From Wenzhouxiangellaceae bacterium (lineage in GTDB: Bacteria > Pseudomonadota > Gammaproteobacteria > Xanthomonadales > Wenzhouxiangellaceae), in the NCBI GenBank assembly GCA_028289455.1, contig JANQPN010000011.1, forward strand, positions 49,588 through 113,587: a DNA stretch of 64,000 bases. Direction: 5' to 3'. The position numbers were made by a program, and so were the translations under genes. Below, in pieces: positions 1-9,800 of the stretch. How positions within the stretch are numbered: the stretch's first letter is position 1; each line of letters opens with the position of its first letter. The notes beneath the pieces were generated by a model. It did not search any database. It had not been told where the DNA came from and worked only from the letters and a program-made list of their open reading frames with translations.

Positions 1-32
1 CCATCACTGTCTTACTAATCCTGGTTCAACTG

Positions 33-938
33 TTATTCCGATACACCTTCCGCCCAACGCACTATCCGGTAAGGGCGGCCCAACAAATCCGTTCCCAAAC
101 GGAACGTGCCTTCGACCTGCGTCCATGCACCATTGTTCAATGTGGCTTTGGACAACACCGTAAAAGTTAATCCGCCGCCCTGCGCAACAGCCACACTGCC
201 ATCAGGCATGTCTATCGGCTGGATGTTTGTGCCGTCAAACTGCTGGCGCTGAAGAATCAGATTTTGAGCCGTATCCAGGTCAATCTCCGGTAACCCGCGC
301 AACGCCTCTATGGGTGCGAAGGCAGGATTAATTTCAGCACGGCCGGAAAATACTGTCAGTGCAGGCTCTATCTGCGTATACAGCTGGTAACTCATTCCCA
401 GCACCTGCTGGAGTTCCTCAACAGTGGCAAATGCGGCATTCGGCGGTGCCCATGATAACCCGGCTGAAGCATATTCGCCTTCTTCGGCACCATTCGGGCG
501 AACGAAATCGTCCGGATCCTTCCAATCCTCAATCGCATCCACCAGGGCCTGCGCCGCCACCGGGTCCATACCATGACCAACCAGCAGATTCAGTTTGGCA
601 TCTTCAGTGGAGCTGTTTAAATCGAGCTTACCGGTTTCATCGGTAATTGCCACACTGACCTCTGCCTCGCCCAGCCTGAATACATAAGGCCGGCCATCTG
701 GAATCCATTTGGTTTCCAGGTCAGGATTGCGCATTTCGAACACTGCGCGCTGAATCCCTCCCAATGCACCCATGCGTGCACGCGCATCATCAAACAATGT
801 GCGCGCCTCAATGTTTTCCGCTTTCGCCAGCAACGCCAGCGTACCGGACACAAGGGTCAACAGCACCAGGACCCACAATACGATCAACAACGCTACACCG
901 CGCTGCCGGTATTTCAAATGGAGCTGGCCGGTTGACAT
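33..938 (-). CDS. gspK: Type II secretion system minor pseudopilin GspK
   Basis: 301 aa. GspK is the large minor pseudopilin that caps the pseudopilus tip with GspI and GspJ. The N-terminus has a short basic leader, then RQRG followed by a hydrophobic helix (VALLIVLWVLVLL), as in a prepilin peptidase substrate. There is no Glu at position +5, which is the normal GspK exception. The rest is a large soluble domain with acidic, calcium-site-like stretches such as EDWKDPDDFV and the helix-hairpin segment DLNSSTEDAKLNLL. It is the last gene of gspEFGHIJK visible here and starts 6 nt after the gspJ stop. The length is normal for the family and I see no defects. Confidence 0.93.
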   Translation of the reverse strand: MSTGQLHLKYRQRGVALLIVLWVLVLLTLVSGTLALLAKAENIEARTLFDDARARMGALGGIQRAVFEMRNPDLETKWIPDGRPYVFRLGEAEVSVAITDETGKLDLNSSTEDAKLNLLVGHGMDPVAAQALVDAIEDWKDPDDFVRPNGAEEGEYASAGLSWAPPNAAFATVEELQQVLGMSYQLYTQIEPALTVFSGRAEINPAFAPIEALRGLPEIDLDTAQNLILQRQQFDGTNIQPIDMPDGSVAVAQGGGLTFTVLSKATLNNGAWTQVEGTFRLGTDLLGRPYRIVRWAEGVSE

Positions 939-944
939 TGCAAA

Positions 945-1673
945 TTACTCAAGCTCGTCGCCCTGGCGATTGTCGAACCTTCTACCCAGTTCGCCACTTG
1001 GTTCTGCATTTCGCCGGCTGCGCCGCAGACGGCCGGCGGTTCCATCGATACGCATGCTGATGGTCAGCATTGGCCAGGTAACCAGCGCATCTTCCGCGAA
1101 CTCCAGATCCAGGGTTATCGCAACAGGAATTTCTTCAGGCGATTCCCACTCATCTTCCCAGTCAGACAACCGCCCGTCACGATCCAGACTCATGAATAAA
1201 AATTCACCGTCATCAAGACCGCGCAGCAAAGTGAATGGCTCGACATCACGCATGATTCCGTCTTCGTATGCCAGCAGCGGCACATGCCGGAACACCAGTT
1301 CATAACCATTATGTGAGCGCTCCAGGCTGAGTTCCTGGACCTGTGGCCCACCGGCCCCCAGATATCCGGGCATCGGCGCAACAAACTGAATCCTGTCACG
1401 CTCACCTTCAAATACATAAAACTGATCGTCATCATCGACCAGATAATTCAACGGCAGTGAACGCGCCAGTTGCCGGTGAAGAAATTGCTGTGTGGCCCGC
1501 AGATGTGTCTGTTCCTGGATCAACTCATCAGCACGGTCAGTTGAACGTGTAACCGATCTCAGACCGCCAAATGCGAGCGTCATGATCATACCCATGAGGG
1601 TCATCACCAGAAGTATCTCAACTAAGGTAAAACCAGATTGAGCAACTCGTTGATTATGCAATCGCTTAACCAT
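945..1673 (-). CDS. gspJ: Type II secretion system minor pseudopilin GspJ
   Basis: About 242 aa. GspJ is a minor pseudopilin of the tip complex with GspI and GspK. The class III leader ends in QSG before FTLVEILLVMTLMGM, with the conserved Glu at +5 of the mature protein. I chose the ATG at 1673 (MVKRLHNQR...) because it gives the short basic leader typical of pseudopilins and overlaps the gspI stop by 8 nt, consistent with translational coupling. The open frame runs 90 nt further upstream, but that part lies inside gspI and does not resemble a leader peptide. Confidence 0.93.
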   Translation of the reverse strand: MVKRLHNQRVAQSGFTLVEILLVMTLMGMIMTLAFGGLRSVTRSTDRADELIQEQTHLRATQQFLHRQLARSLPLNYLVDDDDQFYVFEGERDRIQFVAPMPGYLGAGGPQVQELSLERSHNGYELVFRHVPLLAYEDGIMRDVEPFTLLRGLDDGEFLFMSLDRDGRLSDWEDEWESPEEIPVAITLDLEFAEDALVTWPMLTISMRIDGTAGRLRRSRRNAEPSGELGRRFDNRQGDELE

Positions 1674-2133
1674 CAAAAGCTCTACTCTGGAAATTACTGT
1701 CCTGTGAATACAGGGTGGTGAAAGTCGCCTGCTGCTGCTGGTTGGCCTGGTCCCAATAAACAATCAGATCGACCTGATATAAATCCACCGGAATCAGCTC
1801 AGTATTCAAGCCTCGCTCATCTTCAGGCTCATACAGAGCAATCTGTATCTCCCAACTGTACTTGTCATCAAACTCGCCGGAGTCCGAACCTTCTTCAACC
1901 GGCGCATCAATCCCCAGCAAATCCATTTTCGACTGGGCATACAGCGCAGCCTGCGTTAAGTTACCTGATAAGCGGGTATTACCCAAACTGGCGCTGACCA
2001 CCTGCATAATGACGGCGAACAATAATGAGAACACCAGAAACGCTGCAAGAACCTCCAGCAGCGTAAAACCTTCCTGACCCCGTTTCGCTGAAATTGATTC
2101 CGAACTGAGTGGCAGGGAGTATTTCCCATTCAT
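1666..2133 (-). CDS. gspI: Type II secretion system minor pseudopilin GspI
   Basis: 155 aa. GspI nucleates the pseudopilus tip with GspJ and GspK. A leader of about 22 residues ends in KRGQEG before FTLLEVLAAFLVFSLLF, the N-methylated helix with Glu at +5. The globular part is short and beta-rich, with DLYQVDLIVYWDQ near the end. The start overlaps the gspH stop by 4 nt (ATGA), so the two genes are translationally coupled. The leader is somewhat long for GspI, but no later Met precedes the cleavage site. Confidence 0.92.
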   Translation of the reverse strand: MNGKYSLPLSSESISAKRGQEGFTLLEVLAAFLVFSLLFAVIMQVVSASLGNTRLSGNLTQAALYAQSKMDLLGIDAPVEEGSDSGEFDDKYSWEIQIALYEPEDERGLNTELIPVDLYQVDLIVYWDQANQQQQATFTTLYSQDSNFQSRAFDG

Positions 2134-2597
2134 TCCAGCAACTCTCCACGGGTAATTTCACCCGTTAACCACTCAACTCCGACTTGCCACTCACGTTCAT
2201 CGGCAGTCAGGGTTACGCGGCCACCGGTGGAACTACCATCCGGGAAAAAGCGGATACCACCGGCATTTTCACCAGTCAGCTCAGAACGTGCAGTCAAAAT
2301 GGTAATATCCATTTCCCTGGGAAATGGCTCCGGGTTACGGTTACCTGCCTGCCAGGTCCGGTTTTCGATATCCACAACAAATGTCTGCTGCTCCCGGCTG
2401 CGGATTGACAGGCTTCGGGTATAACGCAGTGATGCCGCAATTTCTTTACTGGCATTACGGATTTCCGCACTGCTGACCCCCCTTGCCAGTGAGAAAGCCA
2501 CTAACCCGAACATCATGCCGACCAGTGTCAACACCACAAGCAGTTCCATCAGGCTGAAGCCTGACTGAAATTGGAAGTGTTGCGGTCGGTTTGCCAT
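2130..2597 (-). CDS. gspH: Type II secretion system minor pseudopilin GspH
   Basis: 155 aa. GspH is a minor pseudopilin in the pseudopilus shaft near the tip. The leader MANRPQHFQFQSG is followed by FSLMELLVVLTLVGMMFG with Glu at +5. The C-terminal half has the GspH/FimT-type beta fold with a conserved late motif (GGIRFFPDGSSTGGRVTL). The FFPDGSSTGG signature separates it from the other pseudopilins. It lies between gspG and gspI in canonical order. Confidence 0.93.
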   Translation of the reverse strand: MANRPQHFQFQSGFSLMELLVVLTLVGMMFGLVAFSLARGVSSAEIRNASKEIAASLRYTRSLSIRSREQQTFVVDIENRTWQAGNRNPEPFPREMDITILTARSELTGENAGGIRFFPDGSSTGGRVTLTADEREWQVGVEWLTGEITRGELLE

Positions 2598-2628
2598 TTC
2601 TGTTCCAGCTACTGCCTTTGCAGCAGTT

Positions 2629-3069
2629 TTATTCCCAGCTGTTTATGTCTGTGTTTTTACCATCTCCGCCCGGCGATCTGTCAGCACCGTAGGAAATGAT
2701 GTCATATTCACCATGCTCACCCGGGAACCGGTACTCATAGGGATTACCCCATGGATCAGTAATCAGACTTTGCTTGGCGTAAGGCCCGCGCCAGTTGGGT
2801 GCATTACCCGGCTGGCTAATCAGATCATCCAGATTGTCTGGCGGTGAGCCGACATCCAGGTAATAGCCATCGACCGCGCTGGACAGAGAAACAATAGCCG
2901 CCTTGGCCGCTTTAAACTTGGCTGCCTCGGTTCGGCCAATAATATTAGGTACAACCAGGCCGGCAATCAGCCCCAGAATAACCAGCACCACCAGCAGTTC
3001 GATAAGGCTGAAACCTGCCCCTGAAACATGCCGCGGACGGGCACTCATGTAATTTTTCCTATTTTTCAT
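2629..3069 (-). CDS. gspG: Type II secretion system major pseudopilin GspG
   Basis: 146 aa. GspG is the major subunit of the periplasmic pseudopilus. The leader ends in VSGAG before FSLIELLVVLVILGLIAGLVVP with Glu at +5. The C-terminus carries the calcium-site region typical of GspG (WGNPYEYRFPGEHGEYDIIS, then GADRSPGGDGKNTDI). Two in-frame ATGs are possible: 3069 (AGG about 8 nt upstream) and 3048 (AGGA 8 nt upstream). The second gives a more usual leader length of 13. It is followed by gspH, as is usual for the operon. Confidence 0.96.
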   Translation of the reverse strand: MKNRKNYMSARPRHVSGAGFSLIELLVVLVILGLIAGLVVPNIIGRTEAAKFKAAKAAIVSLSSAVDGYYLDVGSPPDNLDDLISQPGNAPNWRGPYAKQSLITDPWGNPYEYRFPGEHGEYDIISYGADRSPGGDGKNTDINSWE

Positions 3070-3078
3070 AAACTTTAC

Positions 3079-4290
3079 CTATACAAGTTCATTAATACCC
3101 AGAATTGCCAACAACACTGACATCACAATCAATCCAATCATCAATGCCAGCACCAGCGTCATTACCGGTACAAACAGGGACATCAGACGATCAATGGTAG
3201 TTCTGACTTCATGGTCAAAAGTGTCGGCCACTTTCAACAGCATCTGGTCCAGTTGGCCGGTCTCTTCACCCACGCTGATCATTTGCAGCGCAAGGCGCGG
3301 AAAGTAATCGCCCTTGGCCAGCGTACGCGCCAGTCCGTTGCCGGTTTTAACCTGTTTGGACGCTTCCGACACCACCTGCTGCATCACGGTATTGCCTACC
3401 ACATTGCGGGCAATTGACAATGCACCGAGCAACGGTACGCCATTAACCAGCAGGGTGCCGGTGGTTCTGGCCAGTCGTGCTGTTTCCATTTTGGCCACCA
3501 GATCACCGATCCAGCGCAGCTTCATAATGCGTAAATCCCATACCAGCCGGCTATCGGGGTTGGCAAACTGATTCCGAAAGAAAACCACAATGCCGAATAC
3601 CGTTAACGCCATCAGCCACCAGTAGTTCTGCAATGCGGAGCCTACCGCCAGCACAATCTTGGTCAGCGTGGGCAATTCCGCACCCAAATCCTCAAAAATC
3701 GGCGTAAACTGCGGAATCACATAAGTCAGCAGCAATATCAGTGACCCTGCCGCCAGGATAGTCAGCATAATCGGATATACCATTGCCGAGCCGATGCTGT
3801 CCTTCAGCTCTTTGGAGCGCTCCAGATAATCTGACAACCGCGCCAAAGTGGATTCCAGTGTGCCGCCCAGCTCTCCGGCGCGCACCATGTTGATATACAG
3901 CCGGCTGAACACCCCGTGCTGAGCTTCCAGCGCATCGGATAATGTTCCGCCCTCACGCACATGATCACGAATTTTTTCCGTCATGCGCCGGGTTCTGTCA
4001 CTGTCTGATAAATCAATCAGCACCTGCAACGAGCGGTCCAGCGGCAGGCCTGCCTGCAACAGTGTTGCCATCTGCTGGGTAAACTGGCCAATTTCACGTT
4101 GACTGGGTTTGCTGGACGCATTGAGCAGGCGGCCAAGATTGAAACCGCCACCTTCGGCAAGCGTTGCGTTTAAGGGGATATTGCCGGCTTCCTGGAGCGC
4201 CCGGGCCACATCGTCAACTGTTGCCGCCTCCATTTCACCGCGTATCGTCTCGCCGCTGGGAGCCACCGCCTTGTACTGATAAAGCGCCAT
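3079..4290 (-). CDS. gspF: Type II secretion system inner-membrane platform protein GspF
   Basis: About 403 aa. GspF is the polytopic inner-membrane platform protein that links the GspE ATPase to pseudopilus assembly. It has two repeated T2SSF cytoplasmic domains (each with a FxxQMATLLxAGLPLxxSL-type start, here around residues 65-85 and again near residue 270) and three membrane segments near residues 170-195, 220-240 and 375-400. The start at 4290 (MALYQYKAVAPSGE) matches the family N-terminus and overlaps the gspE stop by one base (TGATG). The open frame extends 57 nt upstream into gspE without family resemblance. Confidence 0.96.
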   Translation of the reverse strand: MALYQYKAVAPSGETIRGEMEAATVDDVARALQEAGNIPLNATLAEGGGFNLGRLLNASSKPSQREIGQFTQQMATLLQAGLPLDRSLQVLIDLSDSDRTRRMTEKIRDHVREGGTLSDALEAQHGVFSRLYINMVRAGELGGTLESTLARLSDYLERSKELKDSIGSAMVYPIMLTILAAGSLILLLTYVIPQFTPIFEDLGAELPTLTKIVLAVGSALQNYWWLMALTVFGIVVFFRNQFANPDSRLVWDLRIMKLRWIGDLVAKMETARLARTTGTLLVNGVPLLGALSIARNVVGNTVMQQVVSEASKQVKTGNGLARTLAKGDYFPRLALQMISVGEETGQLDQMLLKVADTFDHEVRTTIDRLMSLFVPVMTLVLALMIGLIVMSVLLAILGINELV

Positions 4291-6101
4291 CAGCTTTCCT
4301 GGCTTACTCTTAATACTTCTTCGATGGTGGTATAGCCGTGCAGGCACTTAAGCAAACCATCGTCATACATGGTCCGCATTCCCTCGCTGGTTGCCTGTTT
4401 ATTGATATCGGCCTCATCAGCGTGCTTCATCACCAGACGCCTGACCGGCTCGCTGACTTCCAGCAGCTCCATAATACTGATTCGGCCTTTGAAACCGGTC
4501 GGACAGTCTTCACTGCTGCCCGGGTGATACAACGTCACATTTTTACCATCGGTAACGTTATCCAGCCCGACTTCAGCGATCAGTTCGGGCATCGCCTGAT
4601 AGGCTTCCCGGGTGTTTACATCCAGACGCCGTACCAGCCGCTGAGCCAAAATCGCATTGACAGTGGAGGTCAACAGGTAGTCTTCCACACCCATGTCCAG
4701 CATTCGGGTAATCCCACCGGCTGCGGAGTTGGTATGGATGGTCGATAACACCAGATGGCCGGTAAGCGCCGACTGGATAGCAATTTTTGCAGTTTCCAGA
4801 TCACGCATTTCGCCGATCATGATGACGTCCGGATCCTGACGCACAATGGCTCTTAGAGCACTGGCGAAGGTGAGCCCGATGGAGGATTTCGCCTGAATCT
4901 GATTGATACCTTCAATCTGATACTCAACCGGGTCTTCAACGGTAATAATTTTCCGTTCGCTGGTATTTAACAGCGACAAAGCGGTGTACAGCGTAGTGGT
5001 TTTACCGGAACCGGTCGGCCCGGTGACCAGAATAATGCCATGCGGCATGGCCAGTACTTTTTCAAAACGGCTCTGAGTCGTATCATCAAACCCGAGACTG
5101 GCAAAATCCAGCACCACGCTTTCCCGGTCAAGGATACGCATCACCACACTTTCACCATGCGAAGTCGGTACAGTGGATACACGCAAGTCCAGCTCTTTAC
5201 CCTGTACCCGGTGCATGATCCGTCCGTCCTGGGGCAAACGCCGTTCTGCGATATTCAGCTTGGCCATAATCTTGACACGGCTGATGACCGCTGCAGTGGA
5301 ACTGGCCGGTGGCGATTCCACTTCCTGGAGTACACCGTCAATCCGGTAACGCACCTTCAAGCGGTTCTCAAACGGCTCGATGTGAATATCTGAAGCACGC
5401 GACTCCACCGCCCGCTGGAGAATCAGATTCACCAGACGGATAACCGGTGCTTCGGAGGCCAGATCACGCAGATGTTCGACATCATCATCATCCACGCCCT
5501 CACTACCCAGTGAGTCGCGCAGCTGATCCATCTGCGACTTGCCGCCACCGAAATAACGCTCTATGACATCATCAATTTCAGAAGCAACACCAACACTGGG
5601 AACAACTTTCAAACCGGTTGCCAGTGCCAGAGATTTCAGTGCAAATTCATCCTGCGGGTTGGCCATGGCGATGTCCAGCTGGTCATTACTGACCTTAATG
5701 GGCACCACCTGGCTGTGCTTCATATAACGTGTTGAAATACTCTCTATGTCAGGCGCGTTCTCGGGATAATCCTTAATCGACAGCAACGGCAAACCCAGCA
5801 GCCGCGCCTGCGCTTCTGCCACATCCCGCTCAGATACCAGTCCCAGCCGCACCAGCAGCGTGATCAGCTGTCCGCCATGCTGGCTTTGATATTGCTGTGC
5901 CTTGTGCAGGTCAGTTTCACGCAGGCGCTGGTGCTCCAGCAAATCTGCGCACAACGCCTGCTCACCAGCTGCCAGCAGATCTGTACCTGCCGCCGCATCC
6001 GCATTGCCGGCCGGCACAGTACCGGCAGCCTCTTCCGTTACGGTTTCCGGCTGACCGCTGTCTGCTGTCTCAGTTGTCATATTGGTGGTCGTTTCTGCCA
6101 T
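4290..6101 (-). CDS. gspE: Type II secretion system assembly ATPase GspE
   Basis: 603 aa. GspE is the cytoplasmic hexameric ATPase that powers pseudopilus assembly. It has an acidic, Ala-rich N-terminal stretch, a GspE N-terminal domain with EQALCADLLEHQ and ERDVAEAQARLLGLPLL, then the RecA-like ATPase. Walker A is GPTGSGKTTT near residue 358, the Asp box is around DPVEYQIEGINQIQ, Walker B is DPDVIMIGEMRD, and the His box is LSTIHTNSA. The C-terminal subdomain normally carries a CxxC...CxxC zinc site. Here the first pair is replaced (RRLDVNTREAY) and only one Cys of the second pair remains (SSEDCPTGFKGR). It is the first gene of the gsp operon in this window. Confidence 0.96.
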   Translation of the reverse strand: MAETTTNMTTETADSGQPETVTEEAAGTVPAGNADAAAGTDLLAAGEQALCADLLEHQRLRETDLHKAQQYQSQHGGQLITLLVRLGLVSERDVAEAQARLLGLPLLSIKDYPENAPDIESISTRYMKHSQVVPIKVSNDQLDIAMANPQDEFALKSLALATGLKVVPSVGVASEIDDVIERYFGGGKSQMDQLRDSLGSEGVDDDDVEHLRDLASEAPVIRLVNLILQRAVESRASDIHIEPFENRLKVRYRIDGVLQEVESPPASSTAAVISRVKIMAKLNIAERRLPQDGRIMHRVQGKELDLRVSTVPTSHGESVVMRILDRESVVLDFASLGFDDTTQSRFEKVLAMPHGIILVTGPTGSGKTTTLYTALSLLNTSERKIITVEDPVEYQIEGINQIQAKSSIGLTFASALRAIVRQDPDVIMIGEMRDLETAKIAIQSALTGHLVLSTIHTNSAAGGITRMLDMGVEDYLLTSTVNAILAQRLVRRLDVNTREAYQAMPELIAEVGLDNVTDGKNVTLYHPGSSEDCPTGFKGRISIMELLEVSEPVRRLVMKHADEADINKQATSEGMRTMYDDGLLKCLHGYTTIEEVLRVSQES

Positions 6102-6172
6102 GTGGTTATTATAAAGCCCAGTGCCTGTACGGTCTTAGGAAAATATGCGCTGCGGTTAGTTCACCCGAAAAC

Positions 6173-6811
6173 TCATTTACGTCTGGCCATTTTGGGCATC
6201 GCAATGGTCTGCAGGAAATCCCGGTTGAATAAAATCCAAATCACCACCGGCACCACCGCAGGAAAAATCAGATACCCCAACTGGTAACACAGGGCTATCA
6301 GCGTGGGGGATAAACCCGCTTCAGCTACTGCCTGTGCCCCCAATGGACCGAAGTTTAATGCCAGATCCTTCAACGCCTCCCAACATACGCCCCAGGCCTG
6401 CACCAGCACGAGTATTGCATAGCCGCCCACAATCTGTACTGCACGCTGCATAGCCTTAAGAGGTGGTGTGGCCATTACCAGACCAAAAAACAAAGGCACG
6501 CCATAGGCATAAATCATCGGGTTAACATCAAAGGTCAGTAACGCTACTCTTCCCTGTACCAGCCGCTCATGCGGAATCAGCGTTTCAATTTCAAAATTGA
6601 AACGAACCTGGTTGATACCTTCAATGGCGTTCGGTAAGGCTGTGGCCAGCAGCCACGATGAGAGCCAGGCTGTAGGTCGCACCAGCAGAGAACCAAAGTA
6701 GAACCACAGGAAAAAGCCCAGCGGCAGCCACAGAGCAGCCAGAATAAATAATTCCTTGATCTGTCCGCTGTCCTGCTTATCACCGGTTTGTTTAATATCA
6801 CTATCTGTCAT
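6173..6811 (-). CDS. Multi-pass membrane protein, possibly exosortase H-associated
   Basis: 212 aa. I see about four membrane segments: around residues 22-45 (FILAALWLPLGFFLWFYFG), 95-115 (MIYAYGVPLFFGLVMA), 125-145 and 175-195 (YLIFPAVVPVVIWILF). Between TM1 and TM2 lies a hydrophilic stretch with FNFEIETLIPHERL. The layout and phrases such as YAYGVPLF and YQLGYLIFPAVVPVVIWIL recall, from memory, the small membrane protein family named after exosortase H. No exosortase or sorting-tag protein is visible in the window, so the assignment is tentative. It lies 16 nt after the purL stop and 71 nt before gspE on the same strand. It could equally be an uncharacterised envelope protein. Confidence 0.6.
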   Translation of the reverse strand: MTDSDIKQTGDKQDSGQIKELFILAALWLPLGFFLWFYFGSLLVRPTAWLSSWLLATALPNAIEGINQVRFNFEIETLIPHERLVQGRVALLTFDVNPMIYAYGVPLFFGLVMATPPLKAMQRAVQIVGGYAILVLVQAWGVCWEALKDLALNFGPLGAQAVAEAGLSPTLIALCYQLGYLIFPAVVPVVIWILFNRDFLQTIAMPKMARRK

Positions 6812-6827
6812 GTTTATCTTAGGCTAA

Positions 6828-9800
6828 TCAGCCGCACCAGTTACGTGCATTATGGAACATTTGCATCCACGGCGACACTTCACCCCAGTCAGACGGCGCC
6901 CAGGAGAAATTGATGCTGCGCAACAGACGTTCCGGATGAGGCATGGTAATAGTCACTCTGCCATCAACGTTGCTCAACCCGCAGACCCCTTGTAGTGAAC
7001 CATTAGGGTTAGCCGGATAAGCTTCGGCATATTGGCCATCGCCTTCCACATATCGCATGGCAATTTCAGCCTGTTGCAGCTGTTCAGCATCAGCAAACCG
7101 AACACGACCTTCACCATGGGCAGTGGCAATGGGAATCCGTGAACCTGTCATGCCGGTAAAAAACAGAGATGGTGAAGGCATGACTTCCACCAAGCTTAAA
7201 CGACTTTCATATTGACCGGAAAGGTTGTGTTCAAACACAGGCCAATGCTCGGTACCCGGTATTAATGAACGCAACTCAGCCAGCATCTGACAACCATTGC
7301 ATACCCCCAGCGCAAATCGGTCATTACGTTCAAAAAACTGTGCAAATGCATCCCGCAAGGGCTTATTGAACAAAATCGAGCGAGCCCAGCCACGCCCGGC
7401 ACCCAGCACATCCCCATAGGAAAATCCGCCACAGGCAACAACGCCCTGGAATGTTTCCAGCAATTCCGGCCGGCTTTCCAAATCACTCATGTGAACATCA
7501 ACAGCAGTAAAACCCGCGTGCATAAAGCCTGCAGCCATTTCAACCTGACTGTTAACGCCCTGCTCACGCAAAATTGCCACTTTGGGCATTTGACCGGTTG
7601 AAACCGCCGGCAGGTTCTGCGGACTGAAAGTCAATTTCGGCTGCAACCCGCTACCCCTCCAGCCATCCAGGCGCTGGTATTCTTCATCTGCGCAAACCGG
7701 GTTATCCCGTAAACGCTGTATTACATAACTGGTCTCAGCCCAGATTTTCTGCAGTTCCCAAACTGGCTGATTCAGCAGGCGTTGCTGTGCCTGTTGAATA
7801 TGTAGCTGATCATCACCGCAGCACTGGCCAATAATCTGCAGGCATTTTTCCAGGCCTGCTGCGTTACATTGCTGCTGCAGCCAGTGGTGGTTTTCCTGAG
7901 ATACCTGAACAACCACCCCCAGTTCTTCGTTGAACAGCCATGCCAGCGGATCATCATTCTCAGGCACCTCGAGCTTAACCCCGCAATGACCGGCAAATGC
8001 CATTTCCAGCACGGTAGTAATCAACCCGCCATCACTGCGATCATGACAAGCTATCAGGCGTTTCTCAGTAACTGCCCGCTGCAGAATGTCAAATCCTGCT
8101 CTCAACAGTTCCGGCGAATCAACATCGGCTACCTCTCCGCCAGTTAGAGTACACACCTGGCTCAGTGCAGACATGCCCATTCGCTGTTTTCCATTGGCTA
8201 AATCAAACAGTACCAGACGACTGTCATCCACCGGCATTAATTGAGGAGTGACTGCCAGTTGTGCGTCATTGACCGGGGCAAATGCCGATACAATCAATGA
8301 CAGCGGCGCCTGCATCTGATGCTCACCATCAGCCTTGTTTTCCTGATCAACAGGCCAGTGTGCATGCATCGACAATGAATCTTTGCCTACTGGAATTGCC
8401 AGTCCCAGTGCCGGACATAATTCCATGCCAACGGCTTTGACCGTTGCATATAAAGCTGCATCCTGACCCTGGCGACCGGCAGCCGCCATCCAGTTGGCTG
8501 AAAGCTTTACTTTATCCAATTGCCCTATCGGCGCGCCGGCCAGATTGGTGATGGCTTCAGCAACCGCCATCCGGCCTGAAGCAGGCGCATCACAGACTGC
8601 TGAAGGAGTCCGTTCACCCATACTCATAGCCTGGCCGGTAAAGCCTTCAAAATCATCCATCATAACCGCGTGATCGGCCACTGGTGTCTGCCAGGGGCCG
8701 ACCATCTGATCACGGCATGACAAGCCACCGACAGTTCGGTCACCGATGGTTATCAGAAACTTCTTGCTGGCCACAGCTGGCAATCGCAAAACCCTGTGTA
8801 GAGATTCCGCCAGATCCAGAGAATCCAGGTTCAGCAACGTGGTGGATGCCTGTGGTGGCAAGTGCAACTCACGCTGCATGGGAGGGAGTTTGCCCAGCAG
8901 CATTTCCATTGGCATATCAATGACTGTGCTGTCGCACTGGCTGTCATTGACAACCAGCTGCAGCGCCTCTGTTGCTTCACCAACCACGGCGTACGGGCAA
9001 CGTTCGCGTTTGCAAATAGCGGCAAACTGCTGTTCATCCGCCTCCGAGATACCCAGGACATAACGTTCCTGTGCTTCATTGCACCAGATTTCCATTGGCG
9101 ACAAGGCAGGATCAGCACACGGTACGGCACGCAAATCAATTATCCCACCACGGCTTGAGTCATCCAGCAACTCAGGAATGGCATTGCTTAATCCACCTGC
9201 TCCGACGTCATGAATTGCTAAAATGGGATTTCTCTCTCCCTGTGCCCAACACCGGTTGATGACTTCCTGACACCTGCGCTGCATTTCCGGATTGCCGCGC
9301 TGCACCGAGGCATAATCAAACCCCGCATCACTGGCGCCGCTGTGAACCGATGAGGCAGCACCACCGCCTAAACCGATCAGCATCGCCGGGCCTCCCAGGA
9401 CTATGATCCTGGCGCCGACTGGCAGTCTCAGTTTGTCTATTTGCCCGCTGCGGATATGCCCCATTCCACCGGCCAGCATGATGGGTTTGTGATACCCCCA
9501 CCAATGGTGGTTTTGATCATCTTTATTCAGATCTGTGTTTTGCTGTGTAAATGCCCGGAAATAACCGCCCAGCGCCGGACGTCCAAACTCATTATTAAAC
9601 GCTGCCGCACCAATCGGGCCCTGCAGCATAATCTGCAGCGCACTGGCCAGACGAGCAGGTGTGTTGATCCCGGTTTCCCAAGGCCTTGGATAATTCGGCA
9701 ACTGCAACTCAGAAACACTGAAGCCGGTTAATCCTGCCTTAGGTGCCGCCCCACGGCCGGTGGCCGCTTCATCACGAATCTCACCACCCGAACCCGTGGC

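Noticed and set aside
1..32. Possible first codons of gspL at the left edge (ATG on the minus strand at 4-2, GTG at 7-5)
   Set aside because: gspL would be expected here, but only one or two codons are inside the window and no sequence can support the call.
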